Source: Labia minor
Taxonomy: Eukaryota; Arthropoda; Insecta; Dermaptera; Spongiphoridae
Reading direction: 5' to 3'
DNA length: 64,000 bases
Assembly: GCA_963082975.1 (NCBI GenBank)
Contig: OY720345.1
Span: 79,267,034 to 79,331,033, forward strand
Part shown: positions 46,062 through 57,017 of the stretch, one piece after another
Layout: every line of letters begins with the position of its first letter
Position numbering within the stretch: position 1 is the first letter of the stretch
The notes under the pieces: model-generated
Databases searched by the model: none
What the model saw: the letters and a program-made list of their open reading frames with translations, nothing else
What the model was told of the DNA's origin: nothing
Program-made: the position numbers and the translations under genes

Positions 46062-49000
46062 TCCCGCCGGCCTTGAAGTATCTTCAACGAAACCCCTCTT
46101 AGTGGACTGTATCTTCTTGGTTGATCGGTAAAGGGCACAGCTTCATCACCGATCGTCTGATGATGTTTCCATTTGGCATGGATACATCAACAACTCTGAC
46201 AATCTTGTCCTTGCCAGGATATAATTTTGCAATTCTTCCAAGTGACCATTTCAGCGGAGGTAAATTGTCTTCTTTCAAAAGAACCAGAGCTCCAAGTTTG
46301 ACATTTGCAGATTGATTCGTCCATTTCTGACGAACCTGCAGTTCTGAAATGTACTCAGCAGCCCATCTCCTCCAGAATGACTGAAACAGCTTGGTGATAT
46401 ATGCATATCTTTTCAAACGATTGTCTTTGATTTCGACAAAGTTTGATTCTGGAATATTTGTTGCTGGTTTTCCAATTAAAAAATGTGCAGGGGTTAATGG
46501 ATTATGATCTGATGGATCTGATGATAAAGGTGTAAGTGGACGAGAATTTAGAATGGATTCTATCACAGTTAGCACAGTGGTATATTCTTCAAAATTCAAT
46601 TTGGATTCGCCTAGAATTCTATTTAAATGATGTTTTGTTCTTTTTATCATGCTTTCCCAGCAGCCTCCAAAGTGTGGGCTTTTAGCTGGAATAAAATGCC
46701 ATTGTATATTTTCTCTCATTAGAGCTTCATATATTTGGCTGTTATTAAGAATTTTGAAAAGTTCCTTTAATTTATGATTAGCCCCCACAAAATTTGTACC
46801 ATTGTCTGAATATATGGCTAATGGTCTGCCTCTGCGGGCAATAAAGCGCTTCAATGAATTTAAGAACATATCCGCCGATAGATCTGATACCAATTCTAAG
46901 TGCACTGCTCGGGTTGATAAACATGTAAAAAGGCAAATGTACGCCTTGACTATTCGAGGCCGTCTACTGTTACCTTCCTTCAAAAGTACGGGACCTGCAT
47001 AATCAACCCCTACATTGTGAAAAAGCATATACTGTTCTACCCGTGCAGTTGGTAAATTCCCCATTTGATAATTAATTGATTTTGGTTTGGCTCGAAAACA
47101 TTTAATGCAGTTATGAATTATTTCCCTAGCCAGATTTCTGCCCCCAATAGGCCAATACTTTTGTCTAATGGAATATAACAATTGTTGAGGTCCACAATGC
47201 AATAGTCGTTTATGCTCCTGTGACATTAATAATCGAGTGAATTTATGTTTATTTGATAATAAAATTTGATGTTTTTGATTTTGTGGAAATTTTGAATTTC
47301 TTCTACCTCCCAAACCTTTTTAAATCAAATTCAAGATCGGTTAATCTTAATAAATTCACTTTGGAGCTGTTGTTAAGTGAATTACCAATATTGCCTGCTA
47401 CGATCCAACCGAATTTACTTTTTTGTAATTTGTAAAATTTGCCCTGCGCACAACGAATCATAAAATATGTCTGCACCAATTAACATATCAATATCCTCGC
47501 TTTCATTAAATGTTTCATCTGCAAGTTCAATATCATCTGGAATATTCAAATGATTGATATCAAACGAATTAGTTGGTAATTTATCAGTAATATGGTCCAT
47601 AACAAGAAACTGTAAATTTCGCTTATACTGTGATTTCAACGAGCATATCTCTAAATTTGTTTTATGTTTAATTTTATGTTGAATATTACCTATTCCTGTA
47701 ATTGTATATTCTATTTTGAATTTTTTTGATTTTAATTTATCGCACAATTTTTTTGTAATTAAATTGCTTTGCGATCCATTGTCTAAAAGCGCTCTACATA
47801 TGTGATAATTGCCATGAATGTCCTTTACCTTTACTTTAATTGTGGATAATAAAGTTGTATTTGATTGTATATCGGAACATATTCCTACCAAACCGTGGGT
47901 CGTGCTATTTGAATCGCTATTATTCTCATTTTCTTTGATTTCTATGTCATCTGTTGGCTGCATTTTTGATTGTATTTCAACGGGGTCTAAATGAAGTAAT
48001 GTATTATGGGATTTGTTACACTTAGTGCATTTTGAAGATTTACATGACGAGGCGTAATGGGAGGGTTTGAGACAATTTAAACATAATTTTAAATTCCGAA
48101 TGTTGTTAATTCTTTCCCTGGTGTTTAATTTTAAAATTTTTGAACATTTGTATATTGCGTGTGGCTCTTTACATAAGGCACACGATTTTGCAGTTGATAT
48201 ATGAGTATATCCTTTGTTTAATTTTGGTGATATTGGCCTAGTGGGTTTCGAATCTCCAACTCGTATTAAAATAGCAGATTTTTCCCTAATAAATTTTAAT
48301 AATGTTTCGAAAGAAATATTATCGTCCCTGGTTGTCTGTATTTCCCAATCCCTTCTGGTTTTACTATCAAATTTTGATGAAATTAAATAAACTAATAATG
48401 TATCCCAGGAATCAGTTGGTTCACCTAATGCTTTTAATGCTCTTAAATTTTTGTTTATATCATCATGTAACATCTGTAGATGGCTCCCCGATTCTCTTTG
48501 TAGTGAGGGCAGTTCAAATATAGATTTTACATGATTGTGAATTAATAATTTTTTATTTTCGAATCTTTCATTAAGAAGATCCCATGCTATTTTATAATTT
48601 TGAGCCGTGACCTTCATTGATTCCAAAATTTCTAAAGCCCGCCCCTTTAGAGTTGATTTCAAATAATATAATTTTTGAACCTCAGATAATTGATCATTTT
48701 GATCAATTAGAGCTGAGAATGCATCTTTGAATTCGAGCCAATTGTTAAAATTCCCATCGAAGTTAGGTAGGTCTATGGTAGGTAATTGTATGAATTGATT
48801 TTTAGAGGACGATGATGCTAAGCTAATTACATCAGCGTCTGGCCTAACGACAGACGCTCTCTCAAATTCATGAACCGCTTTTTTAATTTTGGATTTTAAT
48901 GCAAAATAACGATTTTCAAAAGTAGATCGTTCCTCAATTTCTATTTCGAAAGATTCCTCGTTATCAATACATTTCAGTTCAATTTGATCCTGAATTGTAT

Positions 49001-49440
49001 TGAATTTTTCGAATTTTGATTCAAAATTTTCTAAACGATCTACTGATTGAATAATTGATTCTTGGTCGAAAGTTTGTATGGACTCAACATAATTTTTGAA
49101 TTTAGTCAATTGTGCTTTTATTAATTTTCTTGAATTTTTTAAATGCTGCAATTCCATATTGAATAAAGGCTACACCAATTATGCAACTATAATGAATTAT
49201 ATGAATTAATGAAAGGAATGAAAAGGACTTACCGCACAAATTAATTCCAGCAACAAATATTAATTGTTTGTTAAATAAGGTTGCTCAATTTCTCCAGATA
49301 CAAATACTGTTTTCGGATTTCTCGGCTTGTTTTTTGCTTCTCAAATATGATTCGTCTCAATATGTTGAATTACTTGCTGTATCTAGCTCGATGAACTAAA
49401 TATTGAATATACTGGATGAATCCGGCTCAATTGGACCAAA

Positions 49441-49811
49441 TGTTAAGATGATGTGTGTATGCTTGACGAATTATTTGAAGAAAGCTGTTGTGATCTGTAA
49501 TAATGTAATCTGGAGAAATAATGTGAAATGAATAAATGTTTATAAATCAAATGCTTGCAAATAATATAATATTTATTGATGTGTTTTAATGAAACATAAA
49601 CATTTAATGTGTTATGATACAGGTTCAAAGAAATCCGATGATGTGGACTGATGTCCTGCAAAGATGTGATTCAGTGTATGTTCAAAACACGAATGCATGA
49701 ACATGGCGTCTCGCTGAAGTGGCGTACATCTCTCTGGCGGCGTCGAAGATGGTGCATTTCAGGGCTTGTAGCACCCCCTATATTAATTCTTCGAAGCTTG
49801 GTGCTTCTCCA
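49441..49811 (-). repeat. BEL/Pao element, right (5') LTR
   Basis: 371 bases, followed by the target copy GATAC. Confidence 0.9.
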
Positions 49812-50146
49812 GATACGGTCGACATCATAAATTTTTTTTGTTTTAAATTTTGAGCCAAAAACCTTTGAAAATATGATATATCCTTTTTAGCACAATTCGG
49901 ATGTTTTGAAGTTAGATGGCGATTTAGTTTACTGGGCACCATTGAGTCGTTTGTTAATTGTTCGTTGCAAATTACACATAATGGTTTCGGAGCCGCTTCA
50001 TCGCCGCACCAATAAAAGCCATAACGAATGTAGTCTTCGAAGTATTTTCTATTCACAATCTTTCTTTTCTTAGCAATACTGCTTGTGCAAGGTTCATCAT
50101 CTTCTGCCCGAGAAGTAGATTGTTTTCCAAATAAAAATTTATCCAT
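49812..50146 (-). pseudogene. hAT-2 transposase, BED-finger N-terminal part
   Basis: Begins MDKFLFGKQSTSRAEDDEPC, with a basic stretch KKRKIVNRKY, then a BED finger (CVICNEQLTNDSMVPSKLNR, H, H) in the order seen in hAT-1. It is cut at the BEL target site after MMSTV. An ATG 42 bases upstream is also in frame, but MDKFLFG matches the start position of hAT-1 (MDRWLQTG), so it is preferred. Confidence 0.85.
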
Positions 50147-50276
50147 ATTGAAATGGGCACAAAAATAAATCACGTTAATAACAAACACGAATGGTTAATT
50201 TATAAACTTCTGCGATTTAATTTATAGGGGTGTATGTGTCCAGTAGAAATTCGTATCTAACACTGACAATATAATA

Positions 50277-50895
50277 TAATAAATATATATTTTATGTTAG
50301 AGATTACAATTTATAAAACAGTTCGTATTGCAATATTTTAAACAAAGTTGTATATATATATAAATATAAGTTACAAATTTGTTTAAAATGTATGTTTAAA
50401 ATAATATATAAATTATATATGTATATACATATATACATGCATATGAAATTCATCTTTCTTGTGAAATAGCGCGAATTTCGTCTGTTTTAAAATTTCTTAC
50501 GCAGAAGTTTTCACTTCTGTCGGCCAGTCCCACGACTGCCAATTTTGCTTTTTTAATTTCGAAAAGCTGCAAAGCACTTTTTTTTGTCTTTAGTTTGTTT
50601 TATAACCACTTGGGGCTAAACAGTTTTTCAAAAAAACACTAAAGAAAAAAATATATATATATATATTATATATTTATGTATTATTGAGGAGCACAAGTTC
50701 ATTCATTTTAATCAGATTGATGCAAATGTGTAACATTTAATAATTGTAATAAATAATTAAAGAATTGTATATCAATATATTTTAAAGGGTAGAGCGAGAG
50801 CTCGGTGTCTCAGGTATTAATATTACCAGCCAAATCTAATAATAATGAATCATTTTTTAACTTAAGTACCGAGCCAAGGCTCGGGGTCCCGGTAC
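50277..50895 (+). mobile_element. Helitron HelA copy, 5'-truncated, in hAT-2
   Basis: Matches 23653-24276. It begins in the right arm of the HelA inverted repeat and ends with the terminal hairpin GGTCCCGGTAC followed by T. Confidence 0.7.
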
Positions 50896-51198
50896 TTGTA
50901 TTTATGATTGAAAATGTAAAGTTTTCAGTACGACCCAGACTACAGAGTCCATCTTCTATTTACTTCTATTGACATCCATTTCTTCTATTGTGTGAATACA
51001 TTATAGCAAGTGCTAAACAATTGTTATTTTATTGATGGTTTTGCATTGAAATATAGTAAGTATATACAATTCGTTTTTATAAATTGTAAATTTGTATTAG
51101 AGTACATTGCATTAAAATAAATATGTTGTGTAATTTCAAGCGGCGGCACACCTGTGTTTCAGCTGCGGCACACCGGTTGCGGAGCACTTGTTTATATA

Positions 51199-52156
51199 TC
51201 TTATCTTATTATGCTAGCTAAAATTGTATATATCTATCTATCTATATATATTGGTTCTCAAAAACCGCTCTAACGATTTTTTTCAAATTCACACTAGATA
51301 TAGTATTTATAAAGAAAAATTAAGTTTTATTGATGATATCTCTTGAAACATTCAGCTTCATTATTAATTTCTTAATTGAAAATTATATATGGAAAACGTC
51401 AAAATTGGCCTCCATTTTTATTTGTATTAATATTTTTTTTTATTTAAAATATTTTAAAATTTATTATTTAATTTCGAAATAAAATTAAAAATATTTATTT
51501 TTAATAAAATATATATAGATATTTATTAATCTCTCTCAAAAAAAAAAAAATAAAATAAAAAACATCAAATCTGCCTGCTAAGACAGTAAAAAAATGACAA
51601 TTTTTTATCTAAATACATTTAGTCCAGATGGTAAAGTGATGTTTTAACGAGTGGATTTCGTCGGTTCGAAACTCTCCGGGTGAATCGTTATTTAAAAATG
51701 AAAATGAAAATGAAAATAATGAATTTGTTATTTTTTTTCTTTTTATCTATTGTTTACATTTTAATAAATTACTATTTTATATTTATTTATTCATTGTTCT
51801 TTTATTAAATTTAATATTTATTAATATTATTTATTATTAATTTATATATTGATGACATCACAAATGACATTTATATTGAAATTTGACTCCCGCCTTTTTT
51901 TAAAGAATATTGTATTAATATTTTTTTTATATTTAAAATATTTTAAAATTTTTTATTTAATTTCGAAATAAAATTAAAAATATATATTTTTTTTATATTT
52001 AAAATATTTTAAAATTTTTTATTTAATTTCGAAATAAAATTAAAAATATATATTTTAATAATATTTTATAATTATAAATTACGATATATATTTATCAATA
52101 ATAATGAATTTTTTTTTTTTAACTTAATTACAGAGCCGAGGCTCGGGGTCCCGGTA
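51199..52156 (+). mobile_element. Helitron HelA copy, shorter variant
   Basis: Starts TCTTATCTTATTATGCTAGC directly after A, nine bases from the end of hAT-2. It contains the AACCGCTCTAACGATTTTTT block, the tRNA-like boxes and a run of tandem AAATATTTTAAAATTTTTTA-type repeats. It ends at a slightly altered terminal hairpin GGCTCGGGGTCCCGGTA. Non-coding. Confidence 0.7.
51620..51674 (+). other. tRNA-like A and B boxes, second copy
   Basis: TAGTCCAGATGG and GGTTCGAAACTC with the spacer conserved relative to 22949-23003. No cloverleaf. Confidence 0.4.
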
Positions 52157-52159
52157 TGA

Positions 52160-53676
52160 TCTTAATATATTGTGAGAATTAGATAAATAATGTAGAGAGA
52201 AAAAAATATTTAAAAATAGATATTTATTTAAATGAAATAAAATTATTTAATTTACAGAATGAAAATGTCTATAATAATGTCTAAACATTTTTTCTTTATA
52301 ATTTTACATTATAATAATACTAATTACAGTAGTTATAATATATGGGGAATTTTCAACTTTGACTGCCGATTTGACCATGTTCCCAAACGAATTTTAAAAA
52401 AACCAAGACCACTCTACATTTATTTACACATTTTAAGCTCTAATCGAATCCAAAATCAAAATTTAAAAAATCGAAAAACAAACTCACAGATATATAGATT
52501 TTATAAATGAACATTTATACAATTTATTTTAATTAATTTGAAACATTTTAGGAAACAAATTTTTAATGGGTCATTTTTAGAAATCCCATTTAACAATTAT
52601 AATAAATAATTAAAAAATTGTAAAATTTTTAAAGTATATAAAAATAAATTGTATAAATTGGTTAAAGGGTCGAGTGATAGTTCGGTGTCCCAGGTATATA
52701 TTTTATATTAACACGCCTACTTTTCTGTATAATAAAGATATAAAGAATCATATTTTAATTTTTATATAACCAAGAAATCATTTTTTCACTTAAAATATAG
52801 TTGTAAAGCCCAAATCTCCGATCCATATAACATCATCGACTGGGCCGCTACCAAAAGGAGTCTTCTCTTGCTCTGACTAGGGCCACCGGTATTTGCCATT
52901 AGTCTCGAAAAAATAATATTAAATTTTATATAAATTTATAAATTAGAATATTTGAATTTGTTTAAATTTTAACACATGTAATCAATCATATGCATAAAGA
53001 ATAGAAAATTTTGAAAATCAACTTGGTATTAAATTCAGAAAAAAAAAATACTCATATATAGAATATATAGACTATTCGAATATAATTGAAACTCTTTCTC
53101 TCCCTCTATTTTAAATTTGAAAAAACGGAGTGTTAAGAAATTAAGATTCCTTATACAACATGGATGGTTAAATGAATTGGGCTCCCTACCTCCCTGAGAA
53201 ATTCACATTAAAAATGTTTATAATATTTTAGTTTATTAAATCAAACTATTATTTTTTTATTTCAATATTTTTAATGTTAATACAATAATTTTTATTTTAT
53301 AATCTATAAAATAATTTAATTATTTTTAAAAACAACGGTCTTCAATTACAATTTTTTTACTCTCTACTGACTGTTCATTTCATAACTGAAAATAGTGTCG
53401 AATAGAAATAGACGATATTACTTGGATTAATCTTATTATGCTAGCTAAAATTGTTTGTTTGTATTATTGAGGACCCCAGTTCAATTCATTTTAATCAGAT
53501 TGATGCAATGATGCAACATTTAATAATTGTAATAAATAATTAATTGTAGATTAATATTTTTTAAAGGGTCGAGCGACAGCTCGGTGTCCCAGGTATTAAT
53601 ATTACCAGCCAAACCCAATAATAATGAATCATTTTTTTTAACTTAAGTACCGAGCCGAGGCTCGGGGTCCCGGTAC
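52160..53676 (+). mobile_element. Helitron HelB copy 2, uninterrupted
   Basis: Starts TCTTAATATATTGTGAGAAT after A, two or three bases beyond the preceding HelA copy, and ends GGTCCCGGTAC before T. It is 1517 bases long. It keeps the empty site (53065/53066) for the Helitron that sits in copy 1. It has a roughly 40-base block at 52819-52857 missing from copy 1 but present inverted at 2850-2888. The 83-residue frame at 52259 resembles nothing known. Confidence 0.75.
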
Positions 53677-53849
53677 TTTGCTTCATAATGATACCAGTTA
53701 GCGCCATGGTTCTTGCATTTTTGCGATTAATGTATTCACTCAAAAGATTATAAACAAAACATAGCATATCAAATTAAAATGATTATTATAATCGTTGATA
53801 ATGATTTGGATTTATGAAAATGATATGGATAGGGGTAATTGTAAATTAA

Positions 53850-54330
53850 TTGCAAAAATAAAAATAAATTAAAACTCAAAAATGATACTGTCGAATATTC
53901 CAAGGAAAACGGCCAAGACGAAAAAGGTTTGATTCAAACAAAACAGAAAACAGGCGTTTTGAATGTAATTATTGTAAAAAGAGATTTAAACATAGACATT
54001 TTACATTTATTAATTCATACAGGTGAAAAGGGCTTTGAATGTAATTATTGTAAAAATAAATTTAATAGGAAATCACATTTAAATATACATTTATTAATTC
54101 ATTAAGGGAAAAGCTTTTTGAATGTAATTATTGTAAAATGAAATTTATACAAAAAACACATTTTAATAATCATTTATTGATTGATACAGGAGAAAAGCCT
54201 TATGAATGTAATCATTGTAAAAAGAAATTTAATAGGAAATCTGTATTAAATAGACATTTATTAATTCATACTGTTTATCTTAATAATGAAGACAAAAGAT
54301 TTTCTTTGATTCTTGAATGCAGATTTTTAT
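53850..54330 (+). pseudogene. Zinc-finger family copy 6, fragment
   Basis: An exon 2 fragment starting in the charged linker (AATAAATTAAAACTCAAAAA), followed by about four finger units interrupted by small deletions and stops. A 64-codon frame at 54138-54332 keeps one and a half fingers (QKTHFNNH, RKSVLNRH). It has no exon 1 and is dead. Confidence 0.75.
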
Positions 54331-54567
54331 AAAATGTATTTTTTCATTTAATATGTACTTAGAAAGAGCAGCCATTTATTAAAATATCAAAAAAATAAAA
54401 AGATTTTAAAGAAATATTAAAACTAATTTTTAAATAAAGGGCATAATTTTTTTTTAATGAACTGAATCGTTTCTATCTTAAAGAAGATTTTGGTTATTAT
54501 TTTGAAACTTAATAAAAATCTAACTTATTACCTTATATATAATTTGTAATAGATTATACAATTAAAA

Positions 54568-55130
54568 ATGGATCTTTATTCACAAGAAGACATAAATTAT
54601 CCAATATATATAGGCAATTTTTATATTCATCGAAATTATTGTTTACTTCCCCTAGTATTATATTTTTAAATATATTTCTAATGATATTCATTATATAGAT
54701 TTTTAAAATAGATAATATTTTAACATAATGAACATAAAGAAAAATTTTTTTAGGTCCTCTATATCCTTGTGAATATTGCTACACAAATTATATAAATGAG
54801 AAATTTTTATCTAAACATTTAAAAGGATGTATTTTTAAACAAATAAATTCAATTTTAAAAAATAAATTAAAACTCGAAAATGATAGTCGAATATTCCAAG
54901 GAAAACAGTCATGACAAAAAACTTGAAGATACTGATTCAAACATTACAGAAGATACACGTTTTGAATGTAATTATTGTAAAAAAAAATTTAATACGAAAT
55001 CTAATTTAAAATTATTAATTTAATTTATTAATTCATACAGGAGAAAAACCTTTCGAATGTAATTATTGTGAAAAGAAATTTAATCACAATCTTTTTTAAA
55101 TAATCATTTAATAATTCATACAGGGCTTCA
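54568..55130 (+). pseudogene. Zinc-finger family copy 7, decayed
   Basis: Exon 1 is 54568-54613 (MDLYSQEDINYPIYI). The donor is GC instead of GT. Exon 2 starts at 54754 with PLYPCEYCYTNYINEKFLSK. A 2-base deletion in the linker (GATAGTCGAATATT) shifts the frame to a stop, and the few fingers after it are fragmentary. The sequence ends near 55130. The shared upstream region from AGAGCAGCC is present at about 54365. Confidence 0.8.
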
Positions 55131-56055
55131 ACATGAAACCGCCCCAAATTTAGTGGTTTTAGGTTAATTTATGAATAATTTCTTATTTTAAATAATATGT
55201 CATCATATTGAAGAAGAAGTTTCAATGATAATAAAGTTCTTAGCCTCATTATTTATTCATGTTTATTAATTTCTAAAAGCGACCATTTAATTGACTTACA
55301 CTATAATAATAGTAAGTGAGGCAATTTGGAGACCTGTAGTGGGCGTTCCAGATAAACCCGAACCCCCTCTACCTTTCCTCCCTTCCCCAAAGTATTCTTG
55401 ATAAAGAATGAAGTTTAAAAAATTATTTAAAAATAACTAACATAATTTTATTTATAACTTGAAAAATTTCAATTTATCTGAAAATATGGATTTACCAGAA
55501 AAAATGGTAAACTCTTGGAAGCAATAACTTTTTAAAGAATAATTTAGATTATTTTTAAGTAATAACTACTTTTAAGTTAATAATCAATTAATATTTTAAT
55601 TTAAGTAACCGAAAAATAATTTATATTGCTAATTAAAAATTTAAAATAATATAAAAATTTGTAAGTATTATATATATATATATATATTTATAAACTATTA
55701 TTTAGATAAATTTATATAATCTTGTGTTTTTCTATTAAAATTTATTAAAATAAACATACATATATATTTTTTTAAATAATTAAAATTAGAATAAATATAA
55801 TTTTAAAACTGATATTAATACTTCTATAGATTGTTTTTTATAAATCTTATTTTTTTTAAATTTACTAGATAGTTATTTATAATAAAAATATCTTGTAGTG
55901 AGTAAATAATTTAATGTTGTGGATCTTTGAGACTGGTTGTAAGAGAAACATCGCCTGAATTTTGTAGGAACAGCATCTTTAAAACCTCCAAATTCTAAGA
56001 CGTAATTAAATTTGTATTTTTTATCTAAAATATCCTCTAATAATTTTATTACCAG
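55131..56055. other. AT-rich, possibly intronic
   Basis: No reading frame, repeat partner or RNA recognised. It precedes an exon with a plausible AG acceptor at 56054-56055, so part may be intron of the AF10-like gene. Confidence 0.4.
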
Positions 56056-56495
56056 GCACGCGTACTGCAACAACTGAAATGGCTTCAGTAAATAAAAATA
56101 ATAAAAAACAAATACCACAAAAGTTTGAACAATTTTTAGAGAAACAGTGGGACCAAGAAAATCAAATTATAACGGAACAACCCTTACATTATGATAGTAA
56201 ATTAATATCTATATCTATATATATATATATATATATTATTTTATTTATTTATAAATTTTAAATATGAAAATTATTTTTAGTTTCTACATTACTATCCTGT
56301 CTTTATCAACTTAAAACTGCGAATAGCTTATTAGAAAAACATATAGCTATTTTATCCAACAGAAGAGATTATTTAAAGACATTTAATGTAAGATTATCTT
56401 TTACATTATCAACTCTTTCAACAATTGGTGAAGAACAAACCGGTTCTGTACTTACAGTTTCCATAATACTTCTTAGGGCACCTCCACTGATATAG
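56056..56495 (+). CDS. AF10/Alhambra-like OM-LZ exons, unit 1
   Basis: Exons 56056-56196 and 56281-56495, with an 84-base GT-AG intron in phase 1. Exon 1 (after ACCAG) encodes TRTATTEMASVNKN...FEQFLEKQWDQENQII...HYD. Exon 2 encodes STLLSCLYQLKTANSLLEKH, then NRRDYLKTFNVRLSFTLS. The order LLEKQW, QEN, HYD, STLLSCL-QL, LLE, RRD-L---N-RL matches the octapeptide-leucine zipper region of AF10/AF17 (Drosophila Alhambra), which binds the DOT1L methyltransferase. PHD fingers are not in the window. Whether the stop at 56493 ends the real gene is unknown. The residues have drifted in the acidic/EQAQ part, so this may be a relic. Confidence 0.6.
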
Positions 56496-56702
56496 TAACC
56501 TCATCTTCCTCAGTAAAAGACCCTCCATCTTTTTGCTTTGTTTCAGTTATGTCACCATTCCCAACTCCTAAAATACCTTTATTAATTTATAAAACAAAAC
56601 AAAAAAAATATTTGTATTTTTTCCAGGAATGTAAATAATATATTAGTTAAATTTCATTCATAAATTCTTTTGAATAACGAAAATAAATATATTTATTAAC
56701 AG

Positions 56703-57017
56703 GGATTTCTAGCACCAATTGATACACAAAACCCAAGTACTAAACAACATATACTAGAATTAAATATATTATTCGAAAGTATTTGGGAGCAAGGAAATCA
56801 TTTTCTAATGGAACAAGCTCAACATTATGATCGTAAATTAATATCTATATATATATATATATATATATTATTTTATTTATTTATACATTTTAAATATGAA
56901 AAATTATTTTTAGTTTCTACATTACTTTCTTGCCTTCTTCAATTTAGAGATGAGAATGTCCAATTAGAAGAAAGTGTAGCTACTTTATTACAAAGAAGAG
57001 ACTTTATGCAAGATTGA
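56703..57017 (+). CDS. AF10/Alhambra-like OM-LZ exons, unit 2
   Basis: Exons 56703-56832 and 56914-57017. Exon 1 follows TTAACAG and encodes GFLAPIDTQNPSTKQH..., then FESIWEQGNHFLMEQAQHYD. This is closer to the family consensus (EQGSQFLMEQAQHFD) than unit 1. Exon 2 encodes STLLSCLLQFRDENVQLEES, then VATLLQRRDFMQD-stop, ending soon after the RRD motif where AF10 continues. Same phase-1 intron and nearly identical intron sequence (81 bases) to unit 1. Probably a tandem duplicate of the last two exons of an AF10-like gene, or one gene with a repeated domain. Confidence 0.65.
   Translation, partial: GFLAPIDTQNPSTKQHILELNILFESIWEQGNHFLMEQAQHYDRKLISIYIYIYILFYLFIHFKYEKLFLVSTLLSCLLQFRDENVQLEESVATLLQRRDFMQD

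Larger units (their letters stand above)
45691..49811 (-). mobile_element. BEL/Pao retrotransposon, young but incomplete
   Basis: 371-base LTRs at 45691-46061 and 49441-49811 begin TGTTAAGATG, end GTGCTTCTCCA and appear identical by eye. The 5-base target copies are GATAC. The sequence beside the 5' LTR (right) is TTTGGTCCAATTGAGCCGG, a candidate primer site. Parts recognised: gag with a coiled-coil start and CCHC-type knuckles (CALCKEPHAIYKC, CLNCLKPSHYASSC) plus a DUF1758-type protease (ALLDNGSQSNLI) at 47415-49157, and integrase with a DUF5641-like end at 46099-47313 (VDYAGPV, YSDNGTNFVGA). A reverse transcriptase was not recognised. Broken, about two breaks. Inserted in hAT-2. Confidence 0.9.
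43927..51190 (-). mobile_element. hAT-2 element, split by BEL and HelA insertions
   Basis: Ends CAGTGCTCCGCAACG on the left and the complement of CAAGTGCTCCGCAACCGG on the right. No matching 8-base target duplication was found. The transposase lies on the minus strand in two pieces, separated by a BEL/Pao element at 45691-49811. A HelA copy (50277-50895) lies upstream of the transposase. Without these insertions the element is about 2.5 kb. Confidence 0.75.

Noticed and set aside
43927-51190. An 8-base target duplication for hAT-2
   Set aside because: CTCTAGAA on the left and TTTATATA on the right do not match; one end may be altered.
53561-53767. A short minus-strand frame across the HelB 3' end
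   Set aside because: It spans the terminal hairpin and host junction, so it is a chance frame.
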